Shown here piece by piece: positions 19,542-30,489 of a DNA stretch of 64,000 nucleotides. The translations under genes were made by a program, and so were the position numbers. Positions within the stretch are counted from its first letter, which is position 1. Every line of letters starts with the position of its first letter. The notes beneath the pieces are model-generated. The model was not told where the DNA came from, did no database searches, and worked only from the letters and a program-made list of their open reading frames with translations. Source of the stretch: Streptococcus bovimastitidis (GTDB lineage: Bacteria; Bacillota; Bacilli; Lactobacillales; Streptococcaceae); NCBI RefSeq assembly GCF_001885095.1, contig NZ_LZDD01000004.1:1-64000 (forward strand). Direction: 5' to 3'.

Positions 19542-22500
19542 TTAGTCGTTTTCGTTACGTTTCTTACCTGCAAGTCCTAGTGCTGCAAGAATTGCTAGAG
19601 CTGCTGAACCATAAAGTCCAGTGTTTTCTGCTGCTCCTGTGTGAGGAAGAGCTGTTTCACTTGCTTTAGGTGCTTCTGAAGCTTGAGATTGACTAGTTGA
19701 AGTTGATTGTGTGTGTGACTCTGATTGTGATTGTGAAGTCGTAGTTGACTCAGAAGCACTTTCGCTGCCTGGAGTCGGTACTTCTTTCACGAAACCGCTA
19801 TCGATTGTTGGGTTGTCCTTACCTTCAACGGTTACTTTAACAACTTGACCATCTGAGTCTTTAGTATCGTCACCTGAATTTGGTGTTGTTGGTGTGTAAC
19901 CATCTGGTGTTTCGAAGGTTACTGTGTAGTCACCATCTGGTAAGTCAGTAAACTCATAATAACCATTTTCATCAGTGGTAGTAGTCTTAGTTGATCCATC
20001 TGGATTTGTAAGAGTGACTGTTACACCTGGAATTCCTGGTTCACCTGAATCTTGAACACCGTCTTTGTTGGTATCTTCCCAAACAGTATCACCGATTGTA
20101 TGTGTTTCTTTGACGAAACCACTATCGATGGTTGGGTTATCATTACCTTTAACAGTAACTTTGACAACTTGACCATCTGAGTCTTTAGTATCGTCACCTG
20201 AATTTGGTGTTGTTGGTGTGTAACCATCTGGTGTTTCGAAGGTTACTGTGTAGTCACCATCTGGTAAGTCAGTAAACTCATAATAACCATTTTCATCAGT
20301 GGTAGTAGTCTTAGTTGATCCATCTGGATTTGTAAGAGTGACTGTTACACCTGGAATTCCTGGTTCACCTGAATCTTGAACACCGTCTTTGTTGGTATCT
20401 TCCCAAACAGTATCACCGATTGTATGTGTTTCTTTGACGAAACCACTATCGATGGTTGGGTTATCATTACCTTTAACAGTAACTTTGACAACTTGACCAT
20501 CTGAGTCTTTAGTATCATCACCTGTGTTTGGTGTTGTTGGTGTGTAACCTTTTGGTGTTTCGAAAGTTACAGTGTAGTCACCATCAGGGAGGTCTGTAAA
20601 TTCATAATGACCATTTGAATCAGTGGTTGTTGTCTTAGTTGATCCATCTGGATTTGTAAGAGTAACGGTCACACCTGGGATTCCTGGTTCATTTGTATCT
20701 TGAACACCATCTTTGTTGCTATCTTCCCAGACAGTATCACCGATGGTATGAAGGTCTTTAACGAAACCTGAGTCTAATGTTAAATCATCTGCCCCATGAA
20801 TAGTTACAGTTACTGTAGCACCATCTGAGTCTTTAGAGTCATCACTAGTATTTGAAACAGTTGGTTTGTATCCGTTTGGTGTTTCAAAAGTTACAGTGTA
20901 TGTTTCACCATCGTTAAGATCAGTAAACTCATAGTAACCATTAGAGTCAGTTGTCGTTGTCTTAGTTGATCCATCTGGATTTGTAAGAGTAACTGTTACG
21001 CCTGGGATACCTGGTTCACTTGCATCTTGGATACCGTCTTTGTTGCTATCTTCCCAAACATAGTCACCAATCATGTAAACTTTTGGTGTTTCTGAACCTG
21101 TATTTGAAGATGACCCACTGATAGATGTGCTTGTTGAATCAGAAACACTTGTTGATGTACTTGCTGAATCTGATACTGATGTAGAATCTGATACTGATGT
21201 TGATGTACTTGCTGAATCTGATACTGATGTAGAATCTGATACTGATGTTGATGTGCTTACTGAGTTTGATAAGCTTGTTGAATCACTATCAGAACCTGAA
21301 TTTTGTGATGTTGAGGTACTTGTTGAATCAGAAATACTTGTTGATGTACTTACTGAATCTGATACTGATGTTGAATCAGAAATTGATGTGCTTACTGAGT
21401 TTGATAAGCTTGTTGAATCACTATCAGAACCTGAATTTTGTGATGTTGAGGTACTTGTTGAATCAGAAATACTTGTTGATGTACTTGTTGAATCTGATAC
21501 TGATGTAGAATCAGAAATTGATGTTGAAGTACTTGTTGAATCTGATACTGATGTAGAATCAGAAATTGATGTTGAAGTACTTGTTGAATCTGATACTGAT
21601 GTAGAATCAGAAATTGATGTTGAAGTACTTGTTGAATCTGATACTGATGTTGATGTGCTTACTGAGTTTGATAAGCTTGTTGAATCACTATCAGAACCTG
21701 AATTTTGTGATGTTGAGGTACTTGTTGAATCAGAAATACTTGTTGATGTACTTACTGAATCTGATACTGATGTTGAATCAGAAATTGATGTTGATGTGCT
21801 TGTTGAATCAGAAACACTTGTTGAACTTGATGTAGAATCAGATATTGAAGTTGAAGTTGATTCCGAGTCCTTAACTGATGTTGATAATGATTCTGAATCT
21901 TGTACAGATGTTGATAGCGATTCTGAATCTTTTACTGAAGTTGATGTAGACTCTGAAACAACAGTTGATGTTGATGTACTATTTGAAATTGATGTTGTAG
22001 AATCAACCACAAAACCAGTGTCTAAAGTCATGTCATCAGCAGCATTAATGGTAACAGTTACAGTTGCACCATCTGAATCAAGGGCATCAGTAGTTGAACC
22101 ACTATTTGAAATAGTTGGAGTGTAACCAGCTGGCGTTTCAAAGCTTACTGTATACGTTTCTTTATCAATTAAACCAGTAAATTCATAGTATCCACTAGCA
22201 TCAGTACGAACAGCTTTTGTCGAACCATCAGGATATGTTAAGATTACAAGAACATCAGCTAAACCTGTTGTTCCACCTTCATTTTGGATACCATCATTAT
22301 TAGTATCTACCCATACGTAGTTACCAATTTTATAAGTAATAGGAGTTTCACTACCAGTACCACCTGATGACTCACTATTAAAGGCAATGGAATTAGAATA
22401 ATAAGCGTAGTTATTTAAGGCATTCGGATCCAACGCTTCTGTTCCAACATTGACAGTTTGAACAATTGGATAAGTACTATTTGTATCAAAGTTGCTTACT

Positions 22501-23912
22501 ACTCTTATCACATATGCGTTCGGATCTGTTGCTAAAGACGGGTCTAAACTAAAACTTGCCTTATTATTTGAATATGTAATATCTACAAGAACTTTTTCAA
22601 AGACACTGTAATCACTTATTTTCATACTATCAGGTAAATTGTAGCCTGCAGGGACCCGATAGACTTCAATAGTTGAATTGGCATCTACTGTATTAGCATG
22701 CATTGTACTTGCATCAATTTCAACAGTAGGGCTTTTCATGGTGTAATTATCTTGGTTTACATAAATAATTTGTTCAACTTGACCGGAATTAAAATCGACG
22801 TAAGAAAAACTAGAACGAATTTCTGCATTTTCATTAACTTCTGGTTTAGAATATACAACTTGATAATTTCGTGTATTACTTACCGTACCAACAGTAATTG
22901 TTACTGGAATTGATGCAGAATCTTCCAAAACTGTATCTCGATTCACATATTTTTCAAAATGAAAAACTGCGGAAACATTTTCATATTTATCGACATAACT
23001 TGTTAATGTATAGGTTATTAATTTGGTTGTTGGATCGTAAGTTCCTGTTGCAATTACCTCCCCTGAAGAATCCTTCAGATCAATTGGACTATAAACCCAG
23101 TCTGAAGGAGCAAGGTCATTTGCTTTTACAGTATCAGAATATGATACTGTAAACTGATCACCTGCTGTAGCTGTATCGACAATATTAAATGCAACATCAA
23201 AAGCAATAGCTTCAGATTCCGTCGGCATAACAATCCCATCATTTACAGTAGCTGGATCAATATCGTCTCCAAGATAATTACCCAAATCAGATTGAGTAAC
23301 GGTGACATTTGTGATTGCTTCGTTAATAGCTAAACCACTTGTAGTTGCTGCTTTTGTTGGGGCTGTTGTTGTATTAGCTGCTTTTGGTGCTAATGCTTGT
23401 GAATTCAAATTTGCACTTGATTGACTTACTGAAGTACTAGCTGCTAATGATTCTGAGCTAATTGTTGATAATGAAGCTGAGTTACTTTGGCTTGCTGAAT
23501 CTGATTGGCTTAATGAAACTGAAGTGCTTTGTGACACTAAAGTTGTATCAGATACACTTGCAGATACAACTACTGTTGAATCAACTTGTGTTGTTCCTGT
23601 TGTAGCAACCTCAGATGTTACTGGTAAAGTGCTAGTTGTTTCTGCTGCATGGGCTGTTTGTGTTACTACAGCTCCCCCAATGAGGGCTCCAACTGCAGCT
23701 GCACCTTTAAACCAATGGGCAGACGAAAAGCCTACTTCAAGATTCAAATCTGTGTCTAAAACACCTTCTTCTGCTTTAGCGCCTTTGAATAAATGAAGTA
23801 AGCCAAATGAGTTAAGGGTTGTTTTAACCCAATTTTTACCTGACTTGTGCAATTTTACACGCGATTTAGACTCGGTCTGGATATAGTCCGAGTTAATTTG
23901 TTTTTTTGACAT
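19542..23912 (-). CDS. Serine-rich repeat LPXTG surface adhesin, Srr/Sdr hybrid (1456 residues)
   Basis: This paralogue of the 2207-residue adhesin has the same plan at smaller size. It has an accessory-Sec signal with [14 protein letters not shown] and cleavage near AHAAET, a short serine-rich segment, and a ligand-binding region (about 195-520) with [14 protein letters not shown], which matches the MSCRAMM N2 signature. It continues with one B domain (about 520-635), a serine repeat region (about 640-925, including [11 protein letters not shown] units), four B repeats (about 930-1375), and ALPHTG with hydrophobic helix and KKRNEND tail. It is expected to be glycosylated and exported by the accessory Sec proteins encoded just upstream, then anchored by sortase. 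The ligand cannot be read from the sequence. It has its own promoter, and its ribosome site is also a GA repeat. Confidence 0.92.
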   Translation of the reverse strand: MSKKQINSDYIQTESKSRVKLHKSGKNWVKTTLNSFGLLHLFKGAKAEEGVLDTDLNLEVGFSSAHWFKGAAAVGALIGGAVVTQTAHAAETTSTLPVTSEVATTGTTQVDSTVVVSASVSDTTLVSQSTSVSLSQSDSASQSNSASLSTISSESLAASTSVSQSSANLNSQALAPKAANTTTAPTKAATTSGLAINEAITNVTVTQSDLGNYLGDDIDPATVNDGIVMPTESEAIAFDVAFNIVDTATAGDQFTVSYSDTVKANDLAPSDWVYSPIDLKDSSGEVIATGTYDPTTKLITYTLTSYVDKYENVSAVFHFEKYVNRDTVLEDSASIPVTITVGTVSNTRNYQVVYSKPEVNENAEIRSSFSYVDFNSGQVEQIIYVNQDNYTMKSPTVEIDASTMHANTVDANSTIEVYRVPAGYNLPDSMKISDYSVFEKVLVDITYSNNKASFSLDPSLATDPNAYVIRVVSNFDTNSTYPIVQTVNVGTEALDPNALNNYAYYSNSIAFNSESSGGTGSETPITYKIGNYVWVDTNNDGIQNEGGTTGLADVLVILTYPDGSTKAVRTDASGYYEFTGLIDKETYTVSFETPAGYTPTISNSGSTTDALDSDGATVTVTINAADDMTLDTGFVVDSTTSISNSTSTSTVVSESTSTSVKDSESLSTSVQDSESLSTSVKDSESTSTSISDSTSSSTSVSDSTSTSTSISDSTSVSDSVSTSTSISDSTSTSTSQNSGSDSDSTSLSNSVSTSTSVSDSTSTSTSISDSTSVSDSTSTSTSISDSTSVSDSTSTSTSISDSTSVSDSTSTSTSISDSTSTSTSQNSGSDSDSTSLSNSVSTSISDSTSVSDSVSTSTSISDSTSTSTSQNSGSDSDSTSLSNSVSTSTSVSDSTSVSDSASTSTSVSDSTSVSDSASTSTSVSDSTSTSISGSSSNTGSETPKVYMIGDYVWEDSNKDGIQDASEPGIPGVTVTLTNPDGSTKTTTTDSNGYYEFTDLNDGETYTVTFETPNGYKPTVSNTSDDSKDSDGATVTVTIHGADDLTLDSGFVKDLHTIGDTVWEDSNKDGVQDTNEPGIPGVTVTLTNPDGSTKTTTTDSNGHYEFTDLPDGDYTVTFETPKGYTPTTPNTGDDTKDSDGQVVKVTVKGNDNPTIDSGFVKETHTIGDTVWEDTNKDGVQDSGEPGIPGVTVTLTNPDGSTKTTTTDENGYYEFTDLPDGDYTVTFETPDGYTPTTPNSGDDTKDSDGQVVKVTVKGNDNPTIDSGFVKETHTIGDTVWEDTNKDGVQDSGEPGIPGVTVTLTNPDGSTKTTTTDENGYYEFTDLPDGDYTVTFETPDGYTPTTPNSGDDTKDSDGQVVKVTVEGKDNPTIDSGFVKEVPTPGSESASESTTTSQSQSESHTQSTSTSQSQASEAPKASETALPHTGAAENTGLYGSAALAILAALGLAGKKRNEND
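19790..21085 (-). repeat. Four tandem SdrD-type B repeats of the second adhesin
   Basis: Four 108-residue (324-base) units with a DxNKDG calcium-loop-like motif. The two copies nearest the anchor are almost identical, and the one next to the serine region ([16 protein letters not shown]) is the most diverged, suggesting recent duplication at the anchor side. Confidence 0.88.
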
Positions 23913-23918
23913 ATTTTA

Positions 23919-24022
23919 CTCTCTCTCTTTCCCATAACTTCAAGAAACTTTCAAACTCCACTTTAAAAGTTGTTAATTGTTTATGGTAACTATATTGTAT
24001 TATAAGTTAGAATGTTAGTCAA
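23919..24022 (-). promoter_or_regulatory. Promoter and GA-repeat ribosome site of the second adhesin
   Basis: TTGACT (24022-24017), a 17-base spacer and TACAAT (23999-23994) on the minus strand form a near-consensus promoter. The ribosome site GGGAAAGAGAGAGAG contains a (AG)5 tract at 23928-23919, close to the ATG at 23912. Confidence 0.7.
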
Positions 24023-24035
24023 ATATTACGTAAAT

Positions 24036-24074
24036 AAAAAAATAGGGAAATTGTAATAAAAAACAACTTCCCTT
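24036..24074 (-). terminator. Terminator of the accessory Sec operon
   Basis: AGGGAAGTTGT and ACAATTTCCCT pair (one mismatch) on the minus strand, followed by seven Ts. It closes the secY2-asp4 operon before the separate adhesin promoter. Confidence 0.8.
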
Positions 24075-24080
24075 AATTCA

Positions 24081-24266
24081 TTAAAATAATCTATAGAGTG
24101 TGTTAAGTAAACCCATGATAACACTAATAACAATGACCGAACCCAGTAAAACATAAGCATAATTTCGGACATCATTTTTCTTCTTTTCTGGCAGTTTTTG
24201 CCGTGATTTTTCTAATCTTTTCTCGATATCATCTTCTAAAAATGATAAATTTTTTTTTGCACCCAT
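24081..24266 (-). CDS. asp4: Accessory Sec protein Asp4 (small membrane protein)
   Basis: This 61-residue protein has a charged coiled N-terminus (about residues 10-34) and one membrane helix near the C-terminus (YVLLGSVIVISVIMGLL). Size, topology and position right after gtfB match Asp4, a small partner of the SecY2 channel thought to stand in for SecE/SecG-like subunits. Its ATG shares a base with the gtfB stop (TAATG). I see no asp5 after it, which differs from S. gordonii, where asp4 and asp5 both occur. The terminator follows directly. Confidence 0.8.
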   Translation of the reverse strand: MGAKKNLSFLEDDIEKRLEKSRQKLPEKKKNDVRNYAYVLLGSVIVISVIMGLLNTLYRLF

Positions 24267-25585
24267 TACGCAATTATCTCCTTATATCTTTCCGGACTCG
24301 TATGATTGGCAAAGACTAATTGACGTTTCACAACTTCTTTATAATGATTTTGATCTTTTAATTTAACAAAAGCAGCCATCATTTCTGTCACTTGATTAGG
24401 ACTAAAAATGTTTTCAGGCAAGGTATAGAGTTTCTCATGTTGCGTATTATTAAAAGTAAAAATTGGCATCTGATGCTCAAAAGCCAGACGATTAGCATCC
24501 AAAATCTCATTGCCATGATTAATATCCAAATAGACAGCACAATGTTCCCAAAGGTCCTTGATTGTCGTTTGCGATACATTCGGATAGAGCGAAACATTAT
24601 CACGTTGACCGATAGCCTGTAATTTAGGTGACATCTCCGTTAAGGCTCCAATGTGGAATTGAAGATCAGGTAAGTGAGTAGCTAAATTTTCAATTTGTTC
24701 AATCTGATCACTGTTGGTGAAAATCAAGGCATGCGCTGACCATTCTTTTTCAGCAGACAGAGGATATAAATACCCCAAAGAATCCACTTTGTCATGCTGG
24801 CCATGATTCAGATTAAGAAAAACTTGATAATCATTAGGGTCAGGAATAATGACTTGATTGCTGCGGTTAACCGTACCATTCAAAATAGCCTGCATATTAC
24901 CTGGAATGGAACCCTGGAAAGGTTCTTGCCAAACTAAAATATCATGGCCAGGCTTATCCAAATTGATTGAAACTTGGAAAGGAAGAGCGAGAGAGTTATA
25001 GATGATTTTATCCAAATCAAACCCTCGTTTTTGCAAGTAATAAATGACAAATTCCAATTTACCTTTAAAGATTTTGATTTTGCCATCTTCATTTAAAATA
25101 ATGTCATTGGTCACAAAGTTTTCAACGATTTTCTCTTTACCTTCTTGGTCATAGTAAGTCTTAATCACTTCTTCCTGATTGACATTATAGATGCTTTGAG
25201 CATAAAGACGACCATTTTTATTATAGTACTCAACCAAACGTACTTTTCCAGAACGGTCTAACCATTCAACTGCTCTAACCAAACGTTTATGAGTTGGTTC
25301 AGCATAAAAGATATTAGCCCGTTTGATATCGTGATCAACAATTTCTCCATTTGAATTATTGGATTGGATTTCCCAAAAATTAGGAGCCTTTATTTGGTTA
25401 AAGAAGCGAGCTCTTGTTTCTTCAACGTCTTCATCACCCATAAAATAAGCATAAGGTGTAGTCACTGAAGCTGGTAAAAAACCATTCTCATTCAAAATAA
25501 CAGTTGGATGCGTATAACCTGACATGACTAAAGAATAATGCAAGTCTTGAGCAGCCTGGTTGTATGTATCAAATATATTAAGCAT
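24266..25585 (-). CDS. gtfB: Accessory Sec glycosyltransferase chaperone subunit GtfB
   Basis: GtfB is the substrate-binding partner of GtfA in the O-GlcNAc transferase that glycosylates serine-rich adhesins in the cytoplasm before export. It has the GtfB-type arrangement: an N-terminal beta-rich add-on domain (about 50-210, sharing wording with GtfA such as VRLVEYYNKNGRLYAQ) between two GT-B Rossmann-like halves, but no clear catalytic E-x7-E motif. The ATG at 25585 is preceded by AAAGGAG and overlaps the gtfA end. An alternative TTG two codons earlier has no better support. Length 439 residues is typical. Confidence 0.9.
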   Translation of the reverse strand: MLNIFDTYNQAAQDLHYSLVMSGYTHPTVILNENGFLPASVTTPYAYFMGDEDVEETRARFFNQIKAPNFWEIQSNNSNGEIVDHDIKRANIFYAEPTHKRLVRAVEWLDRSGKVRLVEYYNKNGRLYAQSIYNVNQEEVIKTYYDQEGKEKIVENFVTNDIILNEDGKIKIFKGKLEFVIYYLQKRGFDLDKIIYNSLALPFQVSINLDKPGHDILVWQEPFQGSIPGNMQAILNGTVNRSNQVIIPDPNDYQVFLNLNHGQHDKVDSLGYLYPLSAEKEWSAHALIFTNSDQIEQIENLATHLPDLQFHIGALTEMSPKLQAIGQRDNVSLYPNVSQTTIKDLWEHCAVYLDINHGNEILDANRLAFEHQMPIFTFNNTQHEKLYTLPENIFSPNQVTEMMAAFVKLKDQNHYKEVVKRQLVFANHTSPERYKEIIA

Positions 25586-27083
25586 TAGCAAACTCCTTTA
25601 AAAACTCTTTCCAGTCATTAGCAATTTCTTGACTTAAGAATTTCTCTGCAATTTGGTAGGAATGGTCTTGCCATTCTTTGATGTCAAAATCTTGATACAT
25701 GGATACAATAGCGTCTGCAAATTGACGGACAATCTGATCCACTTGATCTGATTCTTCTTTAGGAATCAAAATACCATTCTTCTCATGGTCAACAAAAGTG
25801 ACATTCCCATAAGGAACTTCAAACCCGATGATTGGCAAGCCAGAGCCAACTGCTTCCATTAAGGTTAAACCAAAGCCTTCGCTAGTTGAACCAGCAAGAT
25901 AAGCATCGTAGTCTTGATAAACTGTTGTCAAATCAGTATGTCCCATTAGATGAATATAGTCTTGAGCATGATGTGTCTTGATTAATTCTGTCAGTTTAGC
26001 TTCTTCACCACCCTTACCATAGATATCAAATTGCAGTTCTGGAAGGACTTTTTTAGCTTCAATAACGGCAAGAACCAGCCAGTCAATATGTTTTTCACTG
26101 GCTAGACGTGATGCTGTCATCAAAGAGAAAGCCTTGCGTTTCTCAGGACGATAAAGTTGATCAAGTGACCCTACTGGAATGGTCAGAACACGAGGAGAAA
26201 TCCCCTGATATTTAGCAAATTGTTCCTGAAGTGTTTGGGTTTGAGCATCAGTCGAGCAAATAAAGAAATCAATTTGATCGGCATGCGAAAACTCATACTC
26301 ATAATAATTATTCCAGAGAATAAAATCATCGTCAGTAGAATTCTTGCTATAATGCTCCGCATGGACAACACTACCCATTTTGGCTTTGCCTCTTTCTTCC
26401 AAAGCAGCCTGACCAATCTCACTTGAGCGATCCAAAATGACAATATCTTCTTCACCAAAGTTGAGAGACTTAATAAAATAAGTTAAAAGCTCACGTCTGG
26501 ATAAGAAAATCTGATCTGGAAAACGATAAATCTGGTTATCACCATCGACGAGTTCGTCAAAAGCTGTGCTACCATCTTCGTTAAAGTAACGTCTTTGGTA
26601 AAGGTATGCCTTATTGTCTTTTGGCGTGAAATACTCAGTGCAGTAGCGGGTATAATTATAGTAATCCTTACGAATTAAACAACCGTTGACGACAAACTCT
26701 GCCCGGTCAACAAAATCCTTACTTTCATCAGTCAAATAGCAAGTCACAAATTGTTTGTTATTATCATAGAAGTAGCGACGGATTTTTCCTGAAATTTCTT
26801 CCTTTTCAATTTTGAAAGGAATGGACTTTTGCACATCTTGTAAAGCATAACTGGTAGGTGCTAATTTGATATCCGTAAAATAATGATAAAGCCAGATAAC
26901 TTCATCGTCTTCAAAGCCGATATTTTTAGTCAAGTGCTGCACATTCTCATTTAAAATCAAATCGGTGAAAACAAAAATCCCTTTTTCACCAATCATTCTC
27001 AGGAGTTTGGCCCGATATATTTGAGCATACTCAACACCTGAGCTAGCCCAACCAATTCCCATATTAATATTATAAAGCGTCAT
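25578..27083 (-). CDS. gtfA: Accessory Sec O-GlcNAc transferase catalytic subunit GtfA
   Basis: GtfA is the catalytic half of the adhesin glycosyltransferase and would add GlcNAc from UDP-GlcNAc to serine or threonine of the adhesin repeats. The N-terminus (TLYNINMGIGWASSGVEYAQ) is characteristic of the family. An extended beta-sheet add-on domain lies at about 85-190, and the C-terminal half carries the retaining GT4-type motif STSEGFGLTLMEAVGSGLP with the paired glutamates. At 501 residues it has the standard length. It lies between secA2 and gtfB and overlaps the latter by a few bases. No further sugar-extending enzymes (nss, gly or gtfC types) are in the locus, so the glycan may stay short. 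Confidence 0.92.
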   Translation of the reverse strand: MTLYNINMGIGWASSGVEYAQIYRAKLLRMIGEKGIFVFTDLILNENVQHLTKNIGFEDDEVIWLYHYFTDIKLAPTSYALQDVQKSIPFKIEKEEISGKIRRYFYDNNKQFVTCYLTDESKDFVDRAEFVVNGCLIRKDYYNYTRYCTEYFTPKDNKAYLYQRRYFNEDGSTAFDELVDGDNQIYRFPDQIFLSRRELLTYFIKSLNFGEEDIVILDRSSEIGQAALEERGKAKMGSVVHAEHYSKNSTDDDFILWNNYYEYEFSHADQIDFFICSTDAQTQTLQEQFAKYQGISPRVLTIPVGSLDQLYRPEKRKAFSLMTASRLASEKHIDWLVLAVIEAKKVLPELQFDIYGKGGEEAKLTELIKTHHAQDYIHLMGHTDLTTVYQDYDAYLAGSTSEGFGLTLMEAVGSGLPIIGFEVPYGNVTFVDHEKNGILIPKEESDQVDQIVRQFADAIVSMYQDFDIKEWQDHSYQIAEKFLSQEIANDWKEFLKEFANA

Positions 27084-27108
27084 TATTTCTCTCCTCTAAT
27101 CTTCAGCT

Positions 27109-29493
27109 CTAGGCAAAGTAGGCAACTAACTCACCTTTAGGGTTATAGGCTAGCATACTTAAGGCAAGGTTACGAATAATACTTTCTTTAACCCGAAGTT
27201 CCAGCTCTTGGAAGGTGAGCAAGGCTTCGCGGTGAAATTCATAGGTTGTATTCCTTTGGGCAGAATTACGACTGGCCACTAATATCCTAAACTGTTGCAA
27301 ATAGTCAACTTGTTCAATCCAAGCCTGGTCAATAGCCTTAAGAATGGCCATCCTTTGGAAATTGATATAGTCCTGCTTGTCTCCAAACTGCACTTCCTTA
27401 TCTTCCATTTCTTTGAGGAAGATCCGACGTAGAGCCTTTTTCATAGAATCCTGACTGCCATAATCAATCTCATGGTCATCAAACTGATAGGACAAGTTAT
27501 CAAAGACGTAGCGACTCAATTTTTCCTCAGTCATTTCCTTCTCTTGGCTTAGGAAATTGGTCAAGACTTCATCTAATATTTCTAATAAATTAACATCTTC
27601 CAACTTCTCTTGTTCAATCAACTGATTACGTAAACTGTAAATCATCTCCCGCTGCACCTGGATACTCTCATCCATTTCCACAGAATTCTGACGAGCTTGG
27701 CGGCCATGACTATCACTAGCTTCCTGAGCTTGATTCAAAATGCGGTGGTAGCGGCTAGATTTCAAAAGTTTTGGATTTTCAGGGTCCATTTTGGGTAATT
27801 GCTTACGCAGATAATCAAGCAACCAGGCTGGTCCCCATTTAATGAGTAAGGCATCTTCTAGAGATGCAAAGAATTGACTCATTCCAGGGTCACCTTGACG
27901 GCCAGAACGGCCTCGCATCTGTAAGTCAATCCGTTTAGACGGCATCCGCTCTGTACCAATTACCGCTAAACCACCCAACTCGGCTACACCCTTGCCAAGC
28001 TTGATATCTGTCCCCCGACCGGCAATTGCCGTAACGACCGTTACATTGCCTTTTTGACCAGCTTCAGCAATCATCTCTGCTTCTTTTGCTGTATTGTAGG
28101 CATTGAGGACGCTATGGGCGATCCCCTCTTTTAAGAGTAAGTGAGAATAGATCTCTGACATCTCAACCGTTGCCGTAACTAGCAAAATAGGTTGCCCTGT
28201 GGCGTGAACTTTTTTCAAAAACGCCATAGAGGCCATAATTTTCTCAGGCAAGCTGGTATAGATTAAATCTTTATGATCAATCCTCTGAATTGGACGGTTG
28301 GTTGGAATAGTGATAACAGGCATATCGTATGTTTCTATAAATTCATCATCAGCAACGCGACCTGTACCAGTCATTCCACTTAATTTATCAAATAATTTAA
28401 AGAGATTCTGATAAGTAACACTTGCCATGGCCCTTGTTTCAGGTGTCCGTTCAACAGCTTCTTTGGTTTCAATAGCCTGATGCTGACCAGCTTGTAACTT
28501 ATTCCCTTCAAGGCTTCGTCCGCTAATAGCGTCCAGAAGAATAATCTCATCGTTTTCAACAATATAGCCTTCCTCACGCTCATATAAGTGATGAGCTTTT
28601 AGAGCCAAAATAATATGTCTAACAATTTCTGTATGCTTAGCATCAAATAAGTTTTCTAGGCCAAAGAATTTTTCCGCTCCAGCAATGCCTTTGTTGGTTA
28701 ACCAAACATTAGTCCGTTCGTCATCAAACTTATAGTCACGGTCTTCTTCTAAAGTTGTGATAAAGGTATTAGCGACGTTATAGTAGTTGGATTGAACCCG
28801 TGGGGAACCAGAAATAATCAGCGGTGTTTGGGCACTATCAAGTAGCACCTCATCAACCTCATCGACAATGGCATAATTAAAATCACGAAGAAACTGCTTA
28901 GTCGCCGAATCCGCCAAATTCTGAATCAGGTAATCAAACCCTAAAGTTGAGTGTGTTGTATAAACAATATCTGAAGCATAAATGGCCCGTTTTTCTGGCA
29001 CAGAAATTTTTTCTAACGGATCTTCTGGCACACCGAGTGCTATTGTTAAGCCCATCCAACGATATACGTCTCCCATTTCCGTCCCGTCACGTCTTGAAAG
29101 ATAAGAGTTGGTTGTAACCAACATAACCCCTCTACCAGTCAAGGCATTTAAATAAAGAGGCATGGTCGCCGTCAGAGTTTTTCCTTCCCCTGTGCGCATT
29201 TCCGCAATAAAGCCTTGATGCAGGGCAATGGCTCCCATAACCTGAACATCATAGGGGAACATGCCTAAAATCCGACGATCCGCTTCTCTGACCGCAGCAA
29301 AAGCCTCAGGAAGTAGATCATCTAAGGTCTCTCCTTTTGCTAAACGGTCTTTAAATTCTTGCGTTTTAGCTTGCAAGTCTTTATCGGTCAACTTAGCCAT
29401 CGTATCTTGATAGTTATTGACCTTGTTTAAGGTTTTTTTGATAGCCCTTAAACGGAGGCTATTAATACTAAATTTTTCGCTTAAGCTCCCCAA
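27109..29493 (-). CDS. secA2: Accessory Sec translocase ATPase SecA2
   Basis: SecA2 is the dedicated motor ATPase that pushes glycosylated serine-rich adhesins through SecY2. Residues about 100-106 hold Walker A (RTGEGKT), DEVDEVLLD is the DEAD-type Walker B, and motif VI lies in QMRGRSGRQGDPG. At 794 residues it is shorter than housekeeping SecA and ends without the C-terminal cysteine-rich zinc motif, as usual for SecA2. The start is a TTG with AAAGGAG six bases upstream. It follows asp3 by 15 bases in the operon. Confidence 0.95.
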   Translation of the reverse strand: MGSLSEKFSINSLRLRAIKKTLNKVNNYQDTMAKLTDKDLQAKTQEFKDRLAKGETLDDLLPEAFAAVREADRRILGMFPYDVQVMGAIALHQGFIAEMRTGEGKTLTATMPLYLNALTGRGVMLVTTNSYLSRRDGTEMGDVYRWMGLTIALGVPEDPLEKISVPEKRAIYASDIVYTTHSTLGFDYLIQNLADSATKQFLRDFNYAIVDEVDEVLLDSAQTPLIISGSPRVQSNYYNVANTFITTLEEDRDYKFDDERTNVWLTNKGIAGAEKFFGLENLFDAKHTEIVRHIILALKAHHLYEREEGYIVENDEIILLDAISGRSLEGNKLQAGQHQAIETKEAVERTPETRAMASVTYQNLFKLFDKLSGMTGTGRVADDEFIETYDMPVITIPTNRPIQRIDHKDLIYTSLPEKIMASMAFLKKVHATGQPILLVTATVEMSEIYSHLLLKEGIAHSVLNAYNTAKEAEMIAEAGQKGNVTVVTAIAGRGTDIKLGKGVAELGGLAVIGTERMPSKRIDLQMRGRSGRQGDPGMSQFFASLEDALLIKWGPAWLLDYLRKQLPKMDPENPKLLKSSRYHRILNQAQEASDSHGRQARQNSVEMDESIQVQREMIYSLRNQLIEQEKLEDVNLLEILDEVLTNFLSQEKEMTEEKLSRYVFDNLSYQFDDHEIDYGSQDSMKKALRRIFLKEMEDKEVQFGDKQDYINFQRMAILKAIDQAWIEQVDYLQQFRILVASRNSAQRNTTYEFHREALLTFQELELRVKESIIRNLALSMLAYNPKGELVAYFA

Positions 29494-29508
29494 AGTAAGC
29501 TCCTTTTA

Positions 29509-30489
29509 TTATTTTTCTTGAAATTGCGCCAGATAGTGATTTTTGGCCAAAAGCCCCTCAACTAATGCATCGTCAGTTTGCTGATCAGCTTGCGCAGTGG
29601 AAAGTGAGGGATTGTTTTGAAGTAGCTCACTTAACCATTCCAAAGCTAATTCTGAATCTTCAATGCTTGTTCTCAGCTCTTGATCAAATGTCACGGGGCC
29701 TGTAAGGCTGGATGAGCCCTTTTCAAAGGCATTTTCCAAAAGAATGGCTACGCGGTCAGACTTAGAACCACTGCCAATAAATTGAATACCTTGGTCCAGT
29801 GCCTCTGGAGCATGTTTGTGAATGGCCTTGGCGACATAATCCACGAAGCTGTCCGTCAAGTAAGCCATTTGATCAAGCCTAGTTAAACCAACGATTAAAC
29901 TTGAGCCAACTTTTTTTAAATAAGATTCTGTAAACGGCATCAGCTGTCCCTCTTGATTTTCCAGGAGATAGACTTTCAGTGGCCCATTTTCTGCATTCTT
30001 TTCTAGAGATGGCAAGACAAAATAAGACTGGCTTAAAAGGTCTTCCATTTCTTTGGCATAGAGTAAAATGCTATCGAAAACAAAACTTTGACTACCGGCA
30101 TTAATTAAATCAATCTTGTAGCTGTAGCAATCCTTAGGTAAAGAAAACTCTGCTGAATCCTCTTTAATAATTTTATAGGCGACTACTTCTTTTCGTCGAT
30201 TAAAAAAAGTTAATCTTAGATAAGGCTGGTGTCCCCTAACTGTCTCCAAGTTTAATTTTAGACAATAGTCCAATCCTCGTTTTAGTAGTGGCAGCCTCGG
30301 AATATCACGGCGGTCCTGATAATTAACATCAGAAAGCCAAGTGTGGATAACTGTTCCAATAGGCAAAAATTCCTGGTGGAAAGAAACCCGTCCATCCTTG
30401 AGAAATTCTAGGTCAACACCATATAGGTAACTGGCATCACTGAGCAGGCCCCAATTTATCAGACTGATATCTCTCATTTGTGTCTGCAT
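29509..30489 (-). CDS. asp3: Accessory Sec protein Asp3
   Basis: Asp3 forms the Asp1-Asp2-Asp3 complex that links the glycosylated adhesin to SecA2. The protein has the Asp3-like beta-sandwich core (about residues 30-150, HQEFLPIGTVIHTWLSD, LRLTFFNRR). I chose the ATG at 30489, which shares a base with the asp2 stop (TAATG) and has GGGAGGAAA upstream; the longer open frame from 30546 would overlap asp2 without a ribosome site. The C-terminal tail after about residue 150 is longer than that of many Asp3 proteins and carries no motif I recognise. Confidence 0.88.
   Translation of the reverse strand: MQTQMRDISLINWGLLSDASYLYGVDLEFLKDGRVSFHQEFLPIGTVIHTWLSDVNYQDRRDIPRLPLLKRGLDYCLKLNLETVRGHQPYLRLTFFNRRKEVVAYKIIKEDSAEFSLPKDCYSYKIDLINAGSQSFVFDSILLYAKEMEDLLSQSYFVLPSLEKNAENGPLKVYLLENQEGQLMPFTESYLKKVGSSLIVGLTRLDQMAYLTDSFVDYVAKAIHKHAPEALDQGIQFIGSGSKSDRVAILLENAFEKGSSSLTGPVTFDQELRTSIEDSELALEWLSELLQNNPSLSTAQADQQTDDALVEGLLAKNHYLAQFQEK

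Noticed and set aside
21127..22125. A 332-codon plus-strand frame of ESDTDVE-type repeats.
   Set aside because: It is a shadow of the serine and B-repeat region of the second adhesin and follows its period exactly.
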